Assembly: GCF_015751905.1 (NCBI RefSeq)
Contig: NZ_JADOUF010000001.1
Span: 744,001-808,000, forward strand
Source of the DNA: Longispora fulva
GTDB lineage: Bacteria > Actinomycetota > Actinomycetes > Mycobacteriales > Micromonosporaceae
Length of the DNA: 64,000 nucleotides
Reading direction: 5' to 3'
Shown: positions 43,871-51,988 of the stretch, one piece after another
Position numbering within the stretch: position 1 is the stretch's first letter
How the letters are laid out: each line of letters begins with the position of its first letter
Position numbers and translations under genes: made by a program
The notes under the pieces: model-generated
What the model saw: only the letters and a program-made list of their open reading frames with translations
Database searches by the model: none
What the model was told of the DNA's origin: nothing

Positions 43871-44287
43871 TCACGGCGGAATACTTGTCGCTCCGCCACA
43901 GTGGGCGTTGGGTCGTTGAGTCGGGAGCGCCGTCGTTAACATGCGCGCCGTTTGGTCGACGGCGGTGTGTACTCGTGATCGTCTGAGATCCGCCACCAAT
44001 TCGGCGACGACGGTCTTGAGAGCCTCGTTCACACGGCGCAATTCGACATTCTCTTTCCGTAGTTCATGAGCCCAGTCGACTGCGGTGCGGGGGTTTTGGT
44101 TCAGGCTTCGACCCTCGGCTTCGTCTTGGCGGACCCAGGCGCGGACGGACTCGGCAGATTTGACTCCGAGGTTGCGAGCTACGGTGGCGTGGGCAGAGGT
44201 GTCGGATCGGTGCTCCATGCGGATCTCCGCGTACATCTCTACCGCGCGTCGACGCACTTGCAGTGGATACGGTCTGCCCCGTGCCAT
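43871..44287 (-). pseudogene. IS3-family orfA fragment
   Basis: The first 100 residues (GRPYPLQVRRRAVEMYAEIR, ATVARNLGVKSAESVRAWVR, ELRKENVELRRVNEALKTVV) are the helix-turn-helix and coiled coil of IS3-family OrfA. After about 44000 the similarity stops and no orfB follows. A truncated insertion sequence. Confidence 0.7.
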
Positions 44288-44414
44288 GGAATCCTCCTTT
44301 CAGCCCGGTTTGCCATGTGGGTGCGGGGTTGTCCTTTGTGCGCCAGCCGGTCGGGGTGAGCGCCGGTGCGGCGAGGGCGGTTGTGGCTGCCGTCGTGATG
44401 ATCCTGGAGTGCAC
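44288..44414 (-). pseudogene. possible gene start truncated by the IS3 fragment
   Basis: A frame starting near 44414 (MHSRIITTAATTALAAPALT) looks like an export-signal-like N-terminus and runs directly into the IS3 fragment. Only about 40 residues remain. Weak call. Confidence 0.3.
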
Positions 44415-44456
44415 GAGCCCTCCTGCGGGGTTGCAGCCGGGCGGGTTCGGGATTGT

Positions 44457-44645
44457 TCACGCGGCGAGGGTGACCGCCCAGAGGTACGCGCCCGTGTTGG
44501 CCGCGACGGTGATGTCGTGCACGAAGCGGTCGATCATGTCGCGGGTGACGCCGGGCATGGTGATGGCATGGCTCCAGCCCCCGCGCACGGCCAAGGACCA
44601 CTTGCGCACCACCGGCTGGGGCGGCCGGCGCAGTGCCACGGTCAT
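44457..44645 (-). CDS. small hypothetical protein, 62 residues
   Basis: Starts MTVALRRPPQPVVRKWSLAV and ends DITVAANTGAYLWAVTLAA. Composition is protein-like, with a helix DMIDRFVHDITVAANTG. No ribosome site of note and no family recognised. It lies between the IS3 fragment and the terminator of the amidase operon. Confidence 0.45.
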   Translation of the reverse strand: MTVALRRPPQPVVRKWSLAVRGGWSHAITMPGVTRDMIDRFVHDITVAANTGAYLWAVTLAA

Positions 44646-44686
44646 CGAGTGCCAGCGGCTACGGCCGCTGGTGTGAGGTCGGCCGA

Positions 44687-44722
44687 GATGGTGCCCCGCC
44701 GGCAAGCCGGCGGGGCACCATC
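44687..44722 (-). terminator. 16-bp hairpin terminator of the amidase operon
   Basis: A perfect 16-bp stem (44687-44702 with 44707-44722) with a four-base loop lies ten bases beyond the amidase stop at 44733. GC-rich, without a T-run, as usual in this kind of genome. Confidence 0.75.
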
Positions 44723-44732
44723 TGTTGGGTGG

Positions 44733-46022
44733 TTACGGGCGGGGGTTGCCGTAGCCGAACGTCGAGCTGCGCTCGTCGGCCGGGTCGATCGTCCAACGTA
44801 GGTTGAAGTTCGCGGTGGCCGGCTCGAACGTGCCGATCTTGGCGCCTGTGCCGTCGCCGCCCCAGTTGCCGGCCAGTGGCGTCCAGCCGCCGCCGCCGGG
44901 ACCGTACTTCACCGTGGTCTCCCGGTTGTCGTTCGGGGTGTTGGTCCAGCGCAGGTGGAACGTCGAGGTGGCCGGGTCGTACACGCCGATCTTGTCGACG
45001 GCGCCGCCGCCCCAGTTGCCGGCCAGCGGGATCCAGCCGGGGTTGCCCCACTGGACGGTGGTCTCCCGGGTGTCGTTCGGAGTGTTGGTCCAGCGCAGGT
45101 GGAAGGTACCGGTGCTCGGGTCATAGATACCGATCTTGGTTCCCTCCGCGTCACCGGCCCAGTTGCCGGCTATGGGGATCCAGCCGGGGTTGCCCCACTG
45201 GACGGTGGTCTCCCGGTTGTCGTTCGGGGTGTTGGTCCAGCGCAGGTGAAACGTCGAGGTGGCCGGGTCGTACAGCCCCACCTTGGTCTCCGAGCCGCCG
45301 CCCCACTTGCCGGCGATCGGGATCCAGTTCCCGACATTGCCCCATGTGAAGGAGACGTCGGAGACACCGGTGGAGTTACTGTTCCGCAGCTGGAACACGC
45401 CGTCGCGGTAGATGCCCGGCGTCGCCGATCCGTTGCCATCCCAGTCGCCCATGACCTCACGGATCTGAACATTCTTGACGGCCGTGTCGTCGATGATCTT
45501 GTTGTACCGGTACGCCTTGTAGTCGCCGTTGGGGTGGCTGTCGATTTCGGTGTCGTTGATGGAGGCTCGGGGCACGAAGTGCACCGGGGTCGCGCCGAAG
45601 GCGTAGTAGGAGTAGTGGACGTGGTCGGCCTCCCAGGCGTTGAACAGGATCACGTGGTCGTAGTAGCTGTCGAGGATGTCGCCGGCCTGTAGGTCGGTGC
45701 GGGCGATCTCGGTGGAGACGCCGGGCAGGCCCTGGGTGTTGGGGTCGGAGTTGAGGTGCCAGGCCATGTCGACGAATCCGGAGCAGTCGCGACGGTAGTT
45801 GCGGTCCCCGGTCGGGCCGGGTGAGCTCGCGCCCTGGTTGTAGTCGCCGGGCTGGTGGTCGACCCAGTACTGGGCGCGTTCGATCACCTCGGAGCGGCTG
45901 ATCGAGCCGCCGAGGCTGGAGGTGAACGAGGCGTGGGCCGGAGTGACGGCGGCGAGCAGGCTACCGGTCAGGGCGGTGGCGGCGACGAGGCCCGCGAGGG
46001 CACGGCGAACGTACGTGTTCAT
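44733..46022 (-). CDS. secreted amidase-like protein with tandem Trp-rich repeats
   Basis: A 429-residue exported protein. Residues 1-32 are a signal peptide (ALAGLVAATALTGSLLAAVT, cut after AHA). Residues 40-190 form an NlpC/P60- or CHAP-like hydrolase: Cys80 in RRDCSGFVDMAWHL and His123 in YYDHVILFNAW are the likely catalytic pair. From about 195 five repeats follow of the pattern W-x-P-x-AGNWGGG..TKIG.YDP.TSTFHLRWTNTPNDNRET, which would build a beta-propeller-like or wall-binding module. Last gene of a four-gene minus-strand operon with a lipoprotein and two small proteins. Peptidoglycan is the likely target. Confidence 0.8.
   Translation of the reverse strand: MNTYVRRALAGLVAATALTGSLLAAVTPAHASFTSSLGGSISRSEVIERAQYWVDHQPGDYNQGASSPGPTGDRNYRRDCSGFVDMAWHLNSDPNTQGLPGVSTEIARTDLQAGDILDSYYDHVILFNAWEADHVHYSYYAFGATPVHFVPRASINDTEIDSHPNGDYKAYRYNKIIDDTAVKNVQIREVMGDWDGNGSATPGIYRDGVFQLRNSNSTGVSDVSFTWGNVGNWIPIAGKWGGGSETKVGLYDPATSTFHLRWTNTPNDNRETTVQWGNPGWIPIAGNWAGDAEGTKIGIYDPSTGTFHLRWTNTPNDTRETTVQWGNPGWIPLAGNWGGGAVDKIGVYDPATSTFHLRWTNTPNDNRETTVKYGPGGGGWTPLAGNWGGDGTGAKIGTFEPATANFNLRWTIDPADERSSTFGYGNPRP
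44800..45390 (-). repeat. tandem direct repeats coding for the Trp-rich module
   Basis: Units of about 140-150 bp repeat through this part of the amidase gene, several nearly identical at DNA level (for example the segments encoding FHLRWTNTPNDNRETTVQWG at about 44910, 45060 and 45220). Such identity suggests recent expansion by unequal crossing over. Confidence 0.75.
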
Positions 46023-46055
46023 GGGAGAGGTGTCCTTCTGTGTGGTGAGGGATGG

Positions 46056-46544
46056 TCAGGAGCAGCCGGGAAGCTGGGCTGCGATGTCGGCGGGTACTTC
46101 GGCGGTGCAGTAGTGGGCGGAGCCAAGGCTGATCGCTTGCCAGGTCCCGGCGGCGTGCCGGAACAGCACCCGGGACGGCTGGGTGGTGCCGTCGGAGACC
46201 GTTCTGGCTACGGAGTAGTCGCCGGCGCAGACCACGGCCTCCATCGCCGCCGGCTTGCCGGCCCGGGAGTAGAAGTCCCCGGCGCTGTTCTTCAATGCGG
46301 GGACCAGCACCTCTGCTGTCACTGGACACGCGGGAGTAGTGGTCGTGGGAGTGGGTCGGGCGTCCTGCGTCGTGGCCTGGATTGTGGGCGGTCTGACTGA
46401 CTGGCTGGGCTGTACCGCGCCGGCCGTCGGGGTGCCGTGTGTGGCGGTGGGTGCAGTTGCCTGGTCGCTGTTCGGGGAGCCGCAGGCGGTCAACGCCAGC
46501 GCGGTACCGATGCTGGCCAGGGCTAGCATCGCGAGTCGTCTCAT
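46056..46544 (-). CDS. exported lipoprotein
   Basis: A 162-residue lipoprotein. The signal MRRLAMLALASIGTALALTA ends in the lipobox LTAC with Cys21. A Thr/Pro-rich linker follows, then a small domain with four cysteines (TPACPVTAEVLV, AVVCAGDYSVAR, HYCTAEVP, LPGCS) likely forming two disulfides. It sits 33 bp upstream of the amidase on the same strand, so the two are probably co-transcribed. Confidence 0.8.
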   Translation of the reverse strand: MRRLAMLALASIGTALALTACGSPNSDQATAPTATHGTPTAGAVQPSQSVRPPTIQATTQDARPTPTTTTPACPVTAEVLVPALKNSAGDFYSRAGKPAAMEAVVCAGDYSVARTVSDGTTQPSRVLFRHAAGTWQAISLGSAHYCTAEVPADIAAQLPGCS

Positions 46545-46565
46545 GGTGTCGGGGTGTCCTTCGGG

Positions 46566-46847
46566 TCAGTCGACCAGATGCCAGTCGGCGAGCCCAGGGG
46601 TGCCGCGGAGGGCTCGGGTACACAGGTCGCGTGCGGTCAGGAGTGCGGTGCCTTCGTCCTCGGCAAGGACGAAGACCGCCAGGTCGATGCCGTCGGGTCC
46701 GGCGCGAACCCGCAGGTGCTCGACGTGGTTCTCGGGTCTGGCGTGGCTCCACAGCAAGTCGGTGATCGCGACCGGGTCGGGGGTGGTCTCCTCCGTGGCG
46801 GGCCTGGTGAGGGTGAGGGTGATCAGGTGCATGGCGGTTCCCGTCAT
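46566..46847 (-). CDS. small cytoplasmic protein in the amidase operon
   Basis: A 93-residue protein starting MTGTAMHLITLTLTRPATEE and ending LRGTPGLADWHLVD. It looks like a small alpha/beta fold without a signal peptide. Its ATG overlaps the stop of the preceding 44-residue gene (ATGA), so the genes are coupled. A second in-frame ATG lies at 46832. No family recognised. Confidence 0.6.
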   Translation of the reverse strand: MTGTAMHLITLTLTRPATEETTPDPVAITDLLWSHARPENHVEHLRVRAGPDGIDLAVFVLAEDEGTALLTARDLCTRALRGTPGLADWHLVD

Positions 46848-46978
46848 GGCTCAGCCCCGTAGCCGTCGGCGACAGTGGCCGGGCGGGTGAAGTGGTCCGG
46901 GCTCACCGCCGTGGTGACGCCGACGCCGAGGCCGGTGAGGGCAGCGGCGGTGAGGAACAATGCGACGATCCTGGACAT
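46844..46978 (-). CDS. 44-residue exported or membrane peptide, first gene of the operon
   Basis: The ATG at 46978 has GGTGGAG eight bases upstream. The peptide (MSRIVALFLTAAALTGLGVG then VTTAVSPDHFTRPATVADGY) is one hydrophobic helix with a short polar tail, like a signal peptide or small membrane protein. Its TGA overlaps the next start. It is too short for most gene finders, but the coupling and the ribosome site support it. Confidence 0.55.
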   Translation of the reverse strand: MSRIVALFLTAAALTGLGVGVTTAVSPDHFTRPATVADGYGAEP

Positions 46979-47547
46979 GGACAGACTCCACCCGTTGACG
47001 TAATTGGCTAATTGATTGGCTTACCGGCGTTTCGCCCCGGTTCTCTCGCGGCGCTTCCGATGTGCATAAGCCTGCCGGAGGACCGATAGGACTGTCACTA
47101 GCTACGAGCTGTCCCCAACGTGCCTGGCACGAAGGTGCCAGGACACAACGGCCTTGCCCACGATCGCCGCCATGGGCACACTGATGCCCCGATCACCACC
47201 AACAGGGACCATGGGTGTGCGTGGGGAGGCTCGCCGGGCGGCTGGAGCTGGAGTTGTCGGATGAGGCTGACGCGCAGGGAGGACCGCCAGGCGGCAATGG
47301 CTGCGGAGAGGCCGGAACGGATCTAGGGCACTACTTATTGGACACCGGCGAGGTCCCCGACGGCGTAGACAGGAACCGGTCATCCGTCGATGTCACACGG
47401 CCCAGGAACCCGGCCCACGCCGACGTCACCGACGACCCACTCCAGCGCCGCCGGCACCCCACGACCTGCGGCCACCTTCGGATCCGGCAGGCTTGACGTT
47501 TGACGACGTTCGCCGTGCCGTCAGCGGAGAACTAGCTAAAGAACTGC
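46979..47547. other. gene-free stretch with the operon promoter region
   Basis: No gene. Next to the operon start there is an AT-rich block with ATTGGC repeated at 47003-47008 and 47015-47020, in a likely promoter for the minus-strand operon. Frames further right are Arg/Pro-rich and not convincing. Confidence 0.45.
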
Positions 47548-47880
47548 TTGGTGATGGGGTCTTCGATCGTTGGAGATTTCATGCCCCCGTCGTTACAACT
47601 GCAGTCGGATCGTCAGGCGCAGCGGCGCCTGGCGGTCCTACGCCACGTCGAAGAGGTCACAGGCAGTGTCGCGCAGACCTGCCGGTACTACGGCATCAGC
47701 AGGAACTGCTTCTACAAGTGGCAACGCCGATACCAGGAGGTAGGCCTCGACGACGCCGGCGTGTTCAACGACAAGCTCCAGGAATGGGAGGACTACTACA
47801 ACTACCACCGCCCGTACGGCGGCCTGGCCGGCCAAACCCCGTACGAGCGACTCAAACAGAAACCCAGACCCAGGTGTAAC
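47548..47880 (+). pseudogene. transposase with its core deleted, ends fused in frame (IS481-like)
   Basis: The frame opens with a helix-turn-helix region (RRLAVLRHVEEVTGSVAQTC, RYYGISRNCFYKWQRRYQEV). It passes without a stop into the C-terminus of a DDE transposase (AGVFNDKLQEWEDYYNYHRP, YGGLAGQTPYERLKQKPR). The catalytic core between them, about 200 residues, is missing. This is an internally deleted insertion sequence. Confidence 0.7.
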
Positions 47881-47901
47881 CAAGCTCCGGCAGACGCACA
47901 A

Positions 47902-48162
47902 CTAGCTCACGTCAAGCTCGGCTGGGTGTCCGGCGGCGTCGAGGAGTGCGGCGGCTGCGTTGCACGCCGCCGGGTCCTCCCCGGAGCCTGCGGCCCGCCC
48001 TCGCCAGTGCGTGGCGGCAGCAGCCAGTAAGTCGAGGCGCCCTGCGGCACGCTCAGCCAGTTCCCCGGCGGCCTGGTGCGGGTCGACGCGGCGGTGCACG
48101 CGGTTGATCGCCATGCCGATCAGGCCGGCGGTGGCGACCCGGTCAGGGTCGCTGCGGCTCAC
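47902..48162 (-). CDS. small hypothetical protein, 86 residues
   Basis: Starts with GTG at 48162 (MSRSDPDRVATAGLIGMAIN) and ends LLDAAGHPAELDVS; helical throughout. The GTG overlaps the stop of the upstream frame (GTGA), the arrangement of a coupled pair. Similar small genes are common on actinobacterial plasmids. Function unknown. Confidence 0.5.
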   Translation of the reverse strand: MSRSDPDRVATAGLIGMAINRVHRRVDPHQAAGELAERAAGRLDLLAAAATHWRGRAAGSGEDPAACNAAAALLDAAGHPAELDVS

Positions 48163-48321
48163 GCGCGGACCGCCTGGACCTGGACCCAGCCGGGTTTGGC
48201 GGTGAGCTCTGCGGCCAGGGCGTCGGCCTTGGCCCGGGGTGAGGTGTTCGACGAGGGCGTCGCGGCCGGCGATGGTCACCTGCACCTCGAAGGTGCCGTT
48301 CGGGTGCAGCCGCACGATCAC
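48159..48321 (-). pseudogene. small gene with a one-base frameshift
   Basis: The frame from 48321 reads IVRLHPNGTFEVQVTIAGRD then ALVEHLTP. A one-base shift near 48240 is needed to continue as RAKADALAAELTAKPGWVQV and reach the stop that overlaps the next GTG. The restored protein is coherent at about 54 residues or more. Confidence 0.5.
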
Positions 48322-48354
48322 CTCGGCCCGTTCGTGGTCCTCAAGGAGGCCGTT

Positions 48355-48660
48355 TCACCAGTGCGCGACCGTCGTCATCTCCACCCCCAAAGCCTCGAAC
48401 ACCTGTACGTACATGTCAAGGCGGCGCGCCACCTCGAGAACGGGACGTTGCCTGTGACTGAGCGCTTCAGTTGGCCAGTTCCATGCTCGGTGGTGGTCCG
48501 GGATGTTGTTGCGTCGGCCTGTCGGGCGAGTTGCTGGGCGTGGTTCTCGACGAGCAGTCGGACCCAGTCGGCATCTCGACTGCGGCGGACACCGCCGCCA
48601 GGACCCCGGCGTGCTCGAGCGCGGGGAACACGCATCCACAGCGTCGGCTGGTCTGCACCC
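48355..48660 (-). pseudogene. decayed gene in several frames
   Basis: Protein-like text is scattered over frames: DADWVRLLVENHAQQLARQA in one, then TEALSHRQRPVLEVARRLDM and YVQVFEALGVEMTTVAHW in another. The end at 48355 abuts the start of the next small frame. Original identity unknown. Confidence 0.4.
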
Positions 48661-48781
48661 CGCCTCCCGGGCGGACCTGGACGGACCCGGACGGCGCAGA
48701 ACTGTCTTCAGCCGGGCTCGGGTGATGCGATGTCTGCGGGTGGCGCTCGCCACGAATATGACGACAACGGGATGGGTACCG

Positions 48782-49147
48782 ATGAATCTCAAGCTCAAAA
48801 TAGCTGCCGTGGTGTGCGCGGCGGCGCTGATGTCCTCGATCGGTGTCGCAGCCGTGTCCAGCTCCCCGGCCATGGCCTCCGACCCGGGGGCGAACTGCAA
48901 CATCTCCGCGTCAGGTTCGCCGGGATGGACCACCTTTACTCTGCACGTGGCGAGCGACACCTGCGCGTGGAGAGTCCGGCCGTACGCACTGTGCAATGAC
49001 AACACGACGTGGAAGTTCGGCGACACGCTGACCGCCGCCGGCGCCAGCCAGACCAAAAGCTGCCCCATCTGGGGCCTCAACGACTGGGGCTACGACTTCT
49101 GGTCCGGCGAGTCTCCGTCGGTCTACCACCACGTCTCCATGAAGTAA
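48782..49147 (+). CDS. small secreted Cys-containing protein
   Basis: A 121-residue exported protein. The signal peptide (KIAAVVCAAALMSSIGVAAV) is cut near PAMAS; the mature part has four cysteines (ANCNISASG, SDTCAWRVRPYALC, KSCPIWG) and several aromatic residues (LNDWGYDFWSGESPSVYHHV). A beta-sandwich-like small extracellular protein. GGGATGGG lies upstream of the ATG. No family named. Confidence 0.65.
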   Translation: MNLKLKIAAVVCAAALMSSIGVAAVSSSPAMASDPGANCNISASGSPGWTTFTLHVASDTCAWRVRPYALCNDNTTWKFGDTLTAAGASQTKSCPIWGLNDWGYDFWSGESPSVYHHVSMK

Positions 49148-49470
49148 CCGTGGAACAAGCTGCCGTCACCTCAGCGCGGTGGCGGCGGCACCCGCACCAG
49201 GACTCGTCGATCTTGCAGTTCACGTAGCGCGCAAGAAGAAGATCAGCGAATGCGCCAGCACGCGACTAGACACCCACGGATCCGACCTCATCCGCCGCCG
49301 TCCGCCCAGGACCCATAGCGCCAGAACACCCTAAACACGCCCCGGATCATGAACCGGGACGTCGCCCCTTCCTGTCCTTGACAAACCGCACCTACGCATC
49401 TGTGCTGATGGCCGGGAAGCTTCGCCGGTTTGGTGAAGCGCCTCGTGTTTGTGGCTGATGAGTGGTGCCG
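49148..49470. other. gene-free stretch
   Basis: Nothing recognisable between the convergent small secreted protein and the phosphatase-like gene. Confidence 0.4.
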
Positions 49471-49899
49471 CTACTGGAAGCGGGAGACGAAGCGGCGTTG
49501 CCAGGGTGTCTCGACGGCGCGTGGAGCGTAGTGCTCCCGGACGTAGGCGACCGCCTCTCGGTTGGGTATCCCGTCGAGCACGGCGAGGCAGGCCAGCGCG
49601 GTGCCGGTTCGTCCGTGTCCACCGGCGCAGGCGATCTCGATGCGTTCGGTCTCGGCGCGTGCCCATGCCTCGCGCAGCGCGTCGGCGGTTGTGGTGTGGT
49701 CGGACGGCAGCCAGAAGTCGGGCCAGCGGAGCCAGCGGTTTTCCCAGGCGGCGGGCGGTGGCCGGTGGCCCAGCAGGTAGAGCGCGAAGGTGGGCTGCGG
49801 GCCTTGGGGGAGCGGCCTGCTCAGGCCACGGCCGCGGACGAGCCGGCCCGAGGGCAGTCGCAGCACGCCCGCCATCGTGGGTTCCCATGTGGCGGTCAC
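49471..49899 (-). CDS. protein-tyrosine-phosphatase-like protein
   Basis: A 142-residue cytoplasmic protein. ERIEIACAGGHGRTGTALAC contains the C-x5-R phosphate loop of cysteine-dependent dual-specificity and tyrosine phosphatases, followed by the expected helix. Upstream, RWPDFWLPSDHTTTADALRE carries an Asp in the usual general-acid region. The length is that of compact bacterial members. The start is taken as the GTG at 49899 (MTATWEPTMAGVLRLPSGRL); an ATG lies eight codons further in. Substrate unknown. Confidence 0.8.
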   Translation of the reverse strand: MTATWEPTMAGVLRLPSGRLVRGRGLSRPLPQGPQPTFALYLLGHRPPPAAWENRWLRWPDFWLPSDHTTTADALREAWARAETERIEIACAGGHGRTGTALACLAVLDGIPNREAVAYVREHYAPRAVETPWQRRFVSRFQ

Positions 49900-50011
49900 G
49901 GTGCGAGCGTAGCCAGGAGCTTGCGCGGAGCGGTCTCCCGGGGGCCTGGAAGTAACAATCACAAACACCACTACCAAGCAGTCGTTGACGCGGACCCCGG
50001 GAATCGGTTAC

Positions 50012-50221
50012 ATGCCCAACTATGAAGAGCCCGGTGGTGGGCGATTTATGGAATCAATGATGGGTGTTTTTGCAAGGGGCTGGCCTCTTGGCCGCGAAGA
50101 ATGTATATATGTGGAAGAGCGACTTGCCGGACCAGAGGCAGACCATTACACTCCGCTTCTAACTATCCTCCAGCGGTGTTACAACACGTTGAGTTACGGC
50201 AAAGGACCGCTCGATGACTGA
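50012..50221 (+). CDS. small hypothetical protein coupled to a membrane protein
   Basis: A 69-residue protein (MPNYEEPGGGRFMESMMGVF to TLSYGKGPLDD), acidic, without a membrane segment. Codon use is unusually AT-tolerant for this window. Its stop lies eight bases inside the following gene, so the two are coupled and probably act together. Not recognised. Confidence 0.55.
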   Translation: MPNYEEPGGGRFMESMMGVFARGWPLGREECIYVEERLAGPEADHYTPLLTILQRCYNTLSYGKGPLDD

Positions 50222-50648
50222 AGCAGCTCGGCAGTCCCGTCGTGATAAGTTGTGGATCTGGTCAGTTGCCGTCAGTTCCGTCTTCATAACGTTGACGTGC
50301 TGCTGGGTTGTCGTGCTGCATTCTTTGATACCCATAGGGGCTGATGCCGTCTGTGGAGCATGGGCATCAGGTGCCGGGACTCATCTTGTGTTGAATCGTG
50401 ACGATTCCTTTGTCGCCAAGGACTTCCCAGACCTAGAAAGCGGCGCCAAATTATCTGGAGACGGGAGTTGGCGTATGTCTGACTTTGGGTATGGTACTTC
50501 CGTCAAGCTCGACTTTCCTGCCAGCACGGTCGATTATGGAATTGGCGCGGAGCGGGACAATTTCGGAAGGGTCGGTTTGTTCCTCACGGTGGGCGACCCA
50601 GATGCCCAAAAGCGAATCCAGTTCACCAGGATATCCGCCTGTCGATAA
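50214..50648 (+). CDS. single-pass membrane protein with exported domain
   Basis: A 144-residue protein. A basic N-terminus and one helix (IWSVAVSSVFITLTCCWVVV) anchor an exported domain of about 100 residues with two cysteines (GADAVCGAWASGAG and the terminal ISACR). Its strands (THLVLNRDDSFVAKDFPDLE, GDGSWRMSDFGYG) look like a small beta-barrel of the kind that senses or binds a ligand. Overlaps the preceding gene by eight bases. AT-richer than the surroundings. Confidence 0.6.
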   Translation: MTEAARQSRRDKLWIWSVAVSSVFITLTCCWVVVLHSLIPIGADAVCGAWASGAGTHLVLNRDDSFVAKDFPDLESGAKLSGDGSWRMSDFGYGTSVKLDFPASTVDYGIGAERDNFGRVGLFLTVGDPDAQKRIQFTRISACR

Positions 50649-50666
50649 TTGGATAGAAAGAGGTAT

Positions 50667-50707
50667 GCCGCACCTTCGAAGGAATCATGATTCTCGAAGG
50701 GTGCGGC
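50667..50707 (+). terminator. hairpin terminator after the AT-richer gene pair
   Basis: An imperfect stem of 13 bp with one bulged G (GCCGCACCTTCGA against TCGAAGGGTGCGGC, 50667-50707), about 20 bases after the stop at 50648, followed by an A-run on the plus strand. Confidence 0.6.
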
Positions 50708-51118
50708 AAAATTGACGGCACGTTCGAACAGCTGCTTTAAGGCTTCGGCCGTTTGTTCCTCGTGAGGCGTCGTGAATTGCTACCGTCGCGATCAGTTCGG
50801 ACCGTTGACAGCCCGCTCTGGCCGACTCCTGAGAATGGACCAGCCGGCGACGGGGCGGGTTTTAGTAGACGTCGCAACACGGACGGATCGTTCGACGCTC
50901 GCAGCGCGGTGTAGAGGTCGGCTGGCAGGGAACCTCGGCGCCGGCGCTGACCGCAGCTGTGCGCTGCCGGGTGTCGGCTTGACGTTTCGGCGAAGTGGAG
51001 CGTTGATCAGCGTCGTGGAATTCATGGACGCTGTCGCCCGCCGCGGGCGCGTAGGAGAAGTTTTCAAGGGTGCCCAGTGCCGGGGCCGGTCAACGGCACG
51101 GCGTGGGGGAGTGGTCCG
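50708..51118. other. gene-free stretch
   Basis: No convincing gene before the replication-like protein. The frames are Arg-rich shadows. Confidence 0.4.
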
Positions 51119-51964
51119 GTGAGCGTGCCGCGATGGTTTCGTGACGGGTACCGCGACGCGGTGTGGGAGTCGGAGGTGTTGACCGCCGATCACAAGGCGG
51201 TGGCGGAGATCTACGCCCGTCACGCGCGAGACATTCGCGGTGACAAGTCCTCCGAAGCGGATCTGGCCTGGCTCACCTACGACCGGTTGCAGGCCGCGGC
51301 CGGTATCCGCAGGCGTAGCAAGGTGAAAGCGATCCTCGACGACCTGGAGGCCGGCGGATGGTTGGTGGTGGTGCAGCGGGTACATCGTCGCCCGACCGTG
51401 TACCGCCTGGCCATCCCTGATTCCCCGGAGACCCCGATAACGGGGACTACGGTAGTTCCGCCTGGTGGGACCACGGTAGTTCCACCATTGGTTCCGGGGC
51501 GGAACCACGGTAGTCACGTCCGGGCCGGGAACGGGGGTGTCGGTAGTGTCGACGTCGGAACTCCACCACTAGAAGAACTACCATCCATCTCTTCACCATC
51601 AGGCCCCGCCAGCCCGGCCGACATCCGCCGCGTCGTCGAGGCCACCGGGGCTGACGAGCGGCAAGCCGCCGCGATCATCGCCAAGATCCGCGCCGACAAC
51701 CACATCACCCACTCGCTCGGCGCGTACCTGCGGGCCATCCCCGACAGCGATCTCCGCCGCCACCACGCCAGCCTGCACGGACACCGCCACGACGACGCGA
51801 AGAACGCCGCGGATTTCGAGGACCGACGCCGCACTGCCCCGGACTGCATCCACGGCTATCCCGCTGGCGCGCTCATCCGGCCGTCCACCGGTCGCGCACT
51901 CTGCCCGTTGTGCCATCGCGGGAGGCCGGCGTTGACGCCCAACCAGGGCAAGCCCGGGCGATAG
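51119..51964 (+). CDS. plasmid-type winged-helix (replication-initiation-like) protein
   Basis: A 281-residue cytoplasmic protein. GGGGGAG lies eight bases before a GTG giving MSVPRWFRDGYRDAVWESEV. The N-terminal 100 residues are a winged helix (LTYDRLQAAAGIRRRSKVKA, ILDDLEAGGWLVVVQRVHRR) like those of plasmid replication proteins. A low-complexity linker encoded by repeats follows. A helical C-terminal part ends in a Cys-x(n)-Cys finger (APDCIHGYPAGA, ALCPLCHRGRP). The frame is open to 51077. Possibly a replication initiator of a former plasmid; a DNA-binding regulator is also possible. Confidence 0.65.
   Translation: MSVPRWFRDGYRDAVWESEVLTADHKAVAEIYARHARDIRGDKSSEADLAWLTYDRLQAAAGIRRRSKVKAILDDLEAGGWLVVVQRVHRRPTVYRLAIPDSPETPITGTTVVPPGGTTVVPPLVPGRNHGSHVRAGNGGVGSVDVGTPPLEELPSISSPSGPASPADIRRVVEATGADERQAAAIIAKIRADNHITHSLGAYLRAIPDSDLRRHHASLHGHRHDDAKNAADFEDRRRTAPDCIHGYPAGALIRPSTGRALCPLCHRGRPALTPNQGKPGR
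51449..51582. repeat. iteron-like GGTAGT repeats inside the winged-helix gene
   Basis: ACGGTAGT occurs at 51449-51456, 51473-51480 and 51507-51514, CGGTAGT at 51541-51547, and an inverted GAACTACC at 51575-51582. All lie within 134 bp of the linker-coding region. Spacings are 24, 34 and 34 bp. Confidence 0.6.
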
Positions 51965-51988
51965 CTGGTGGTCTGCCACCGGCGGCCG

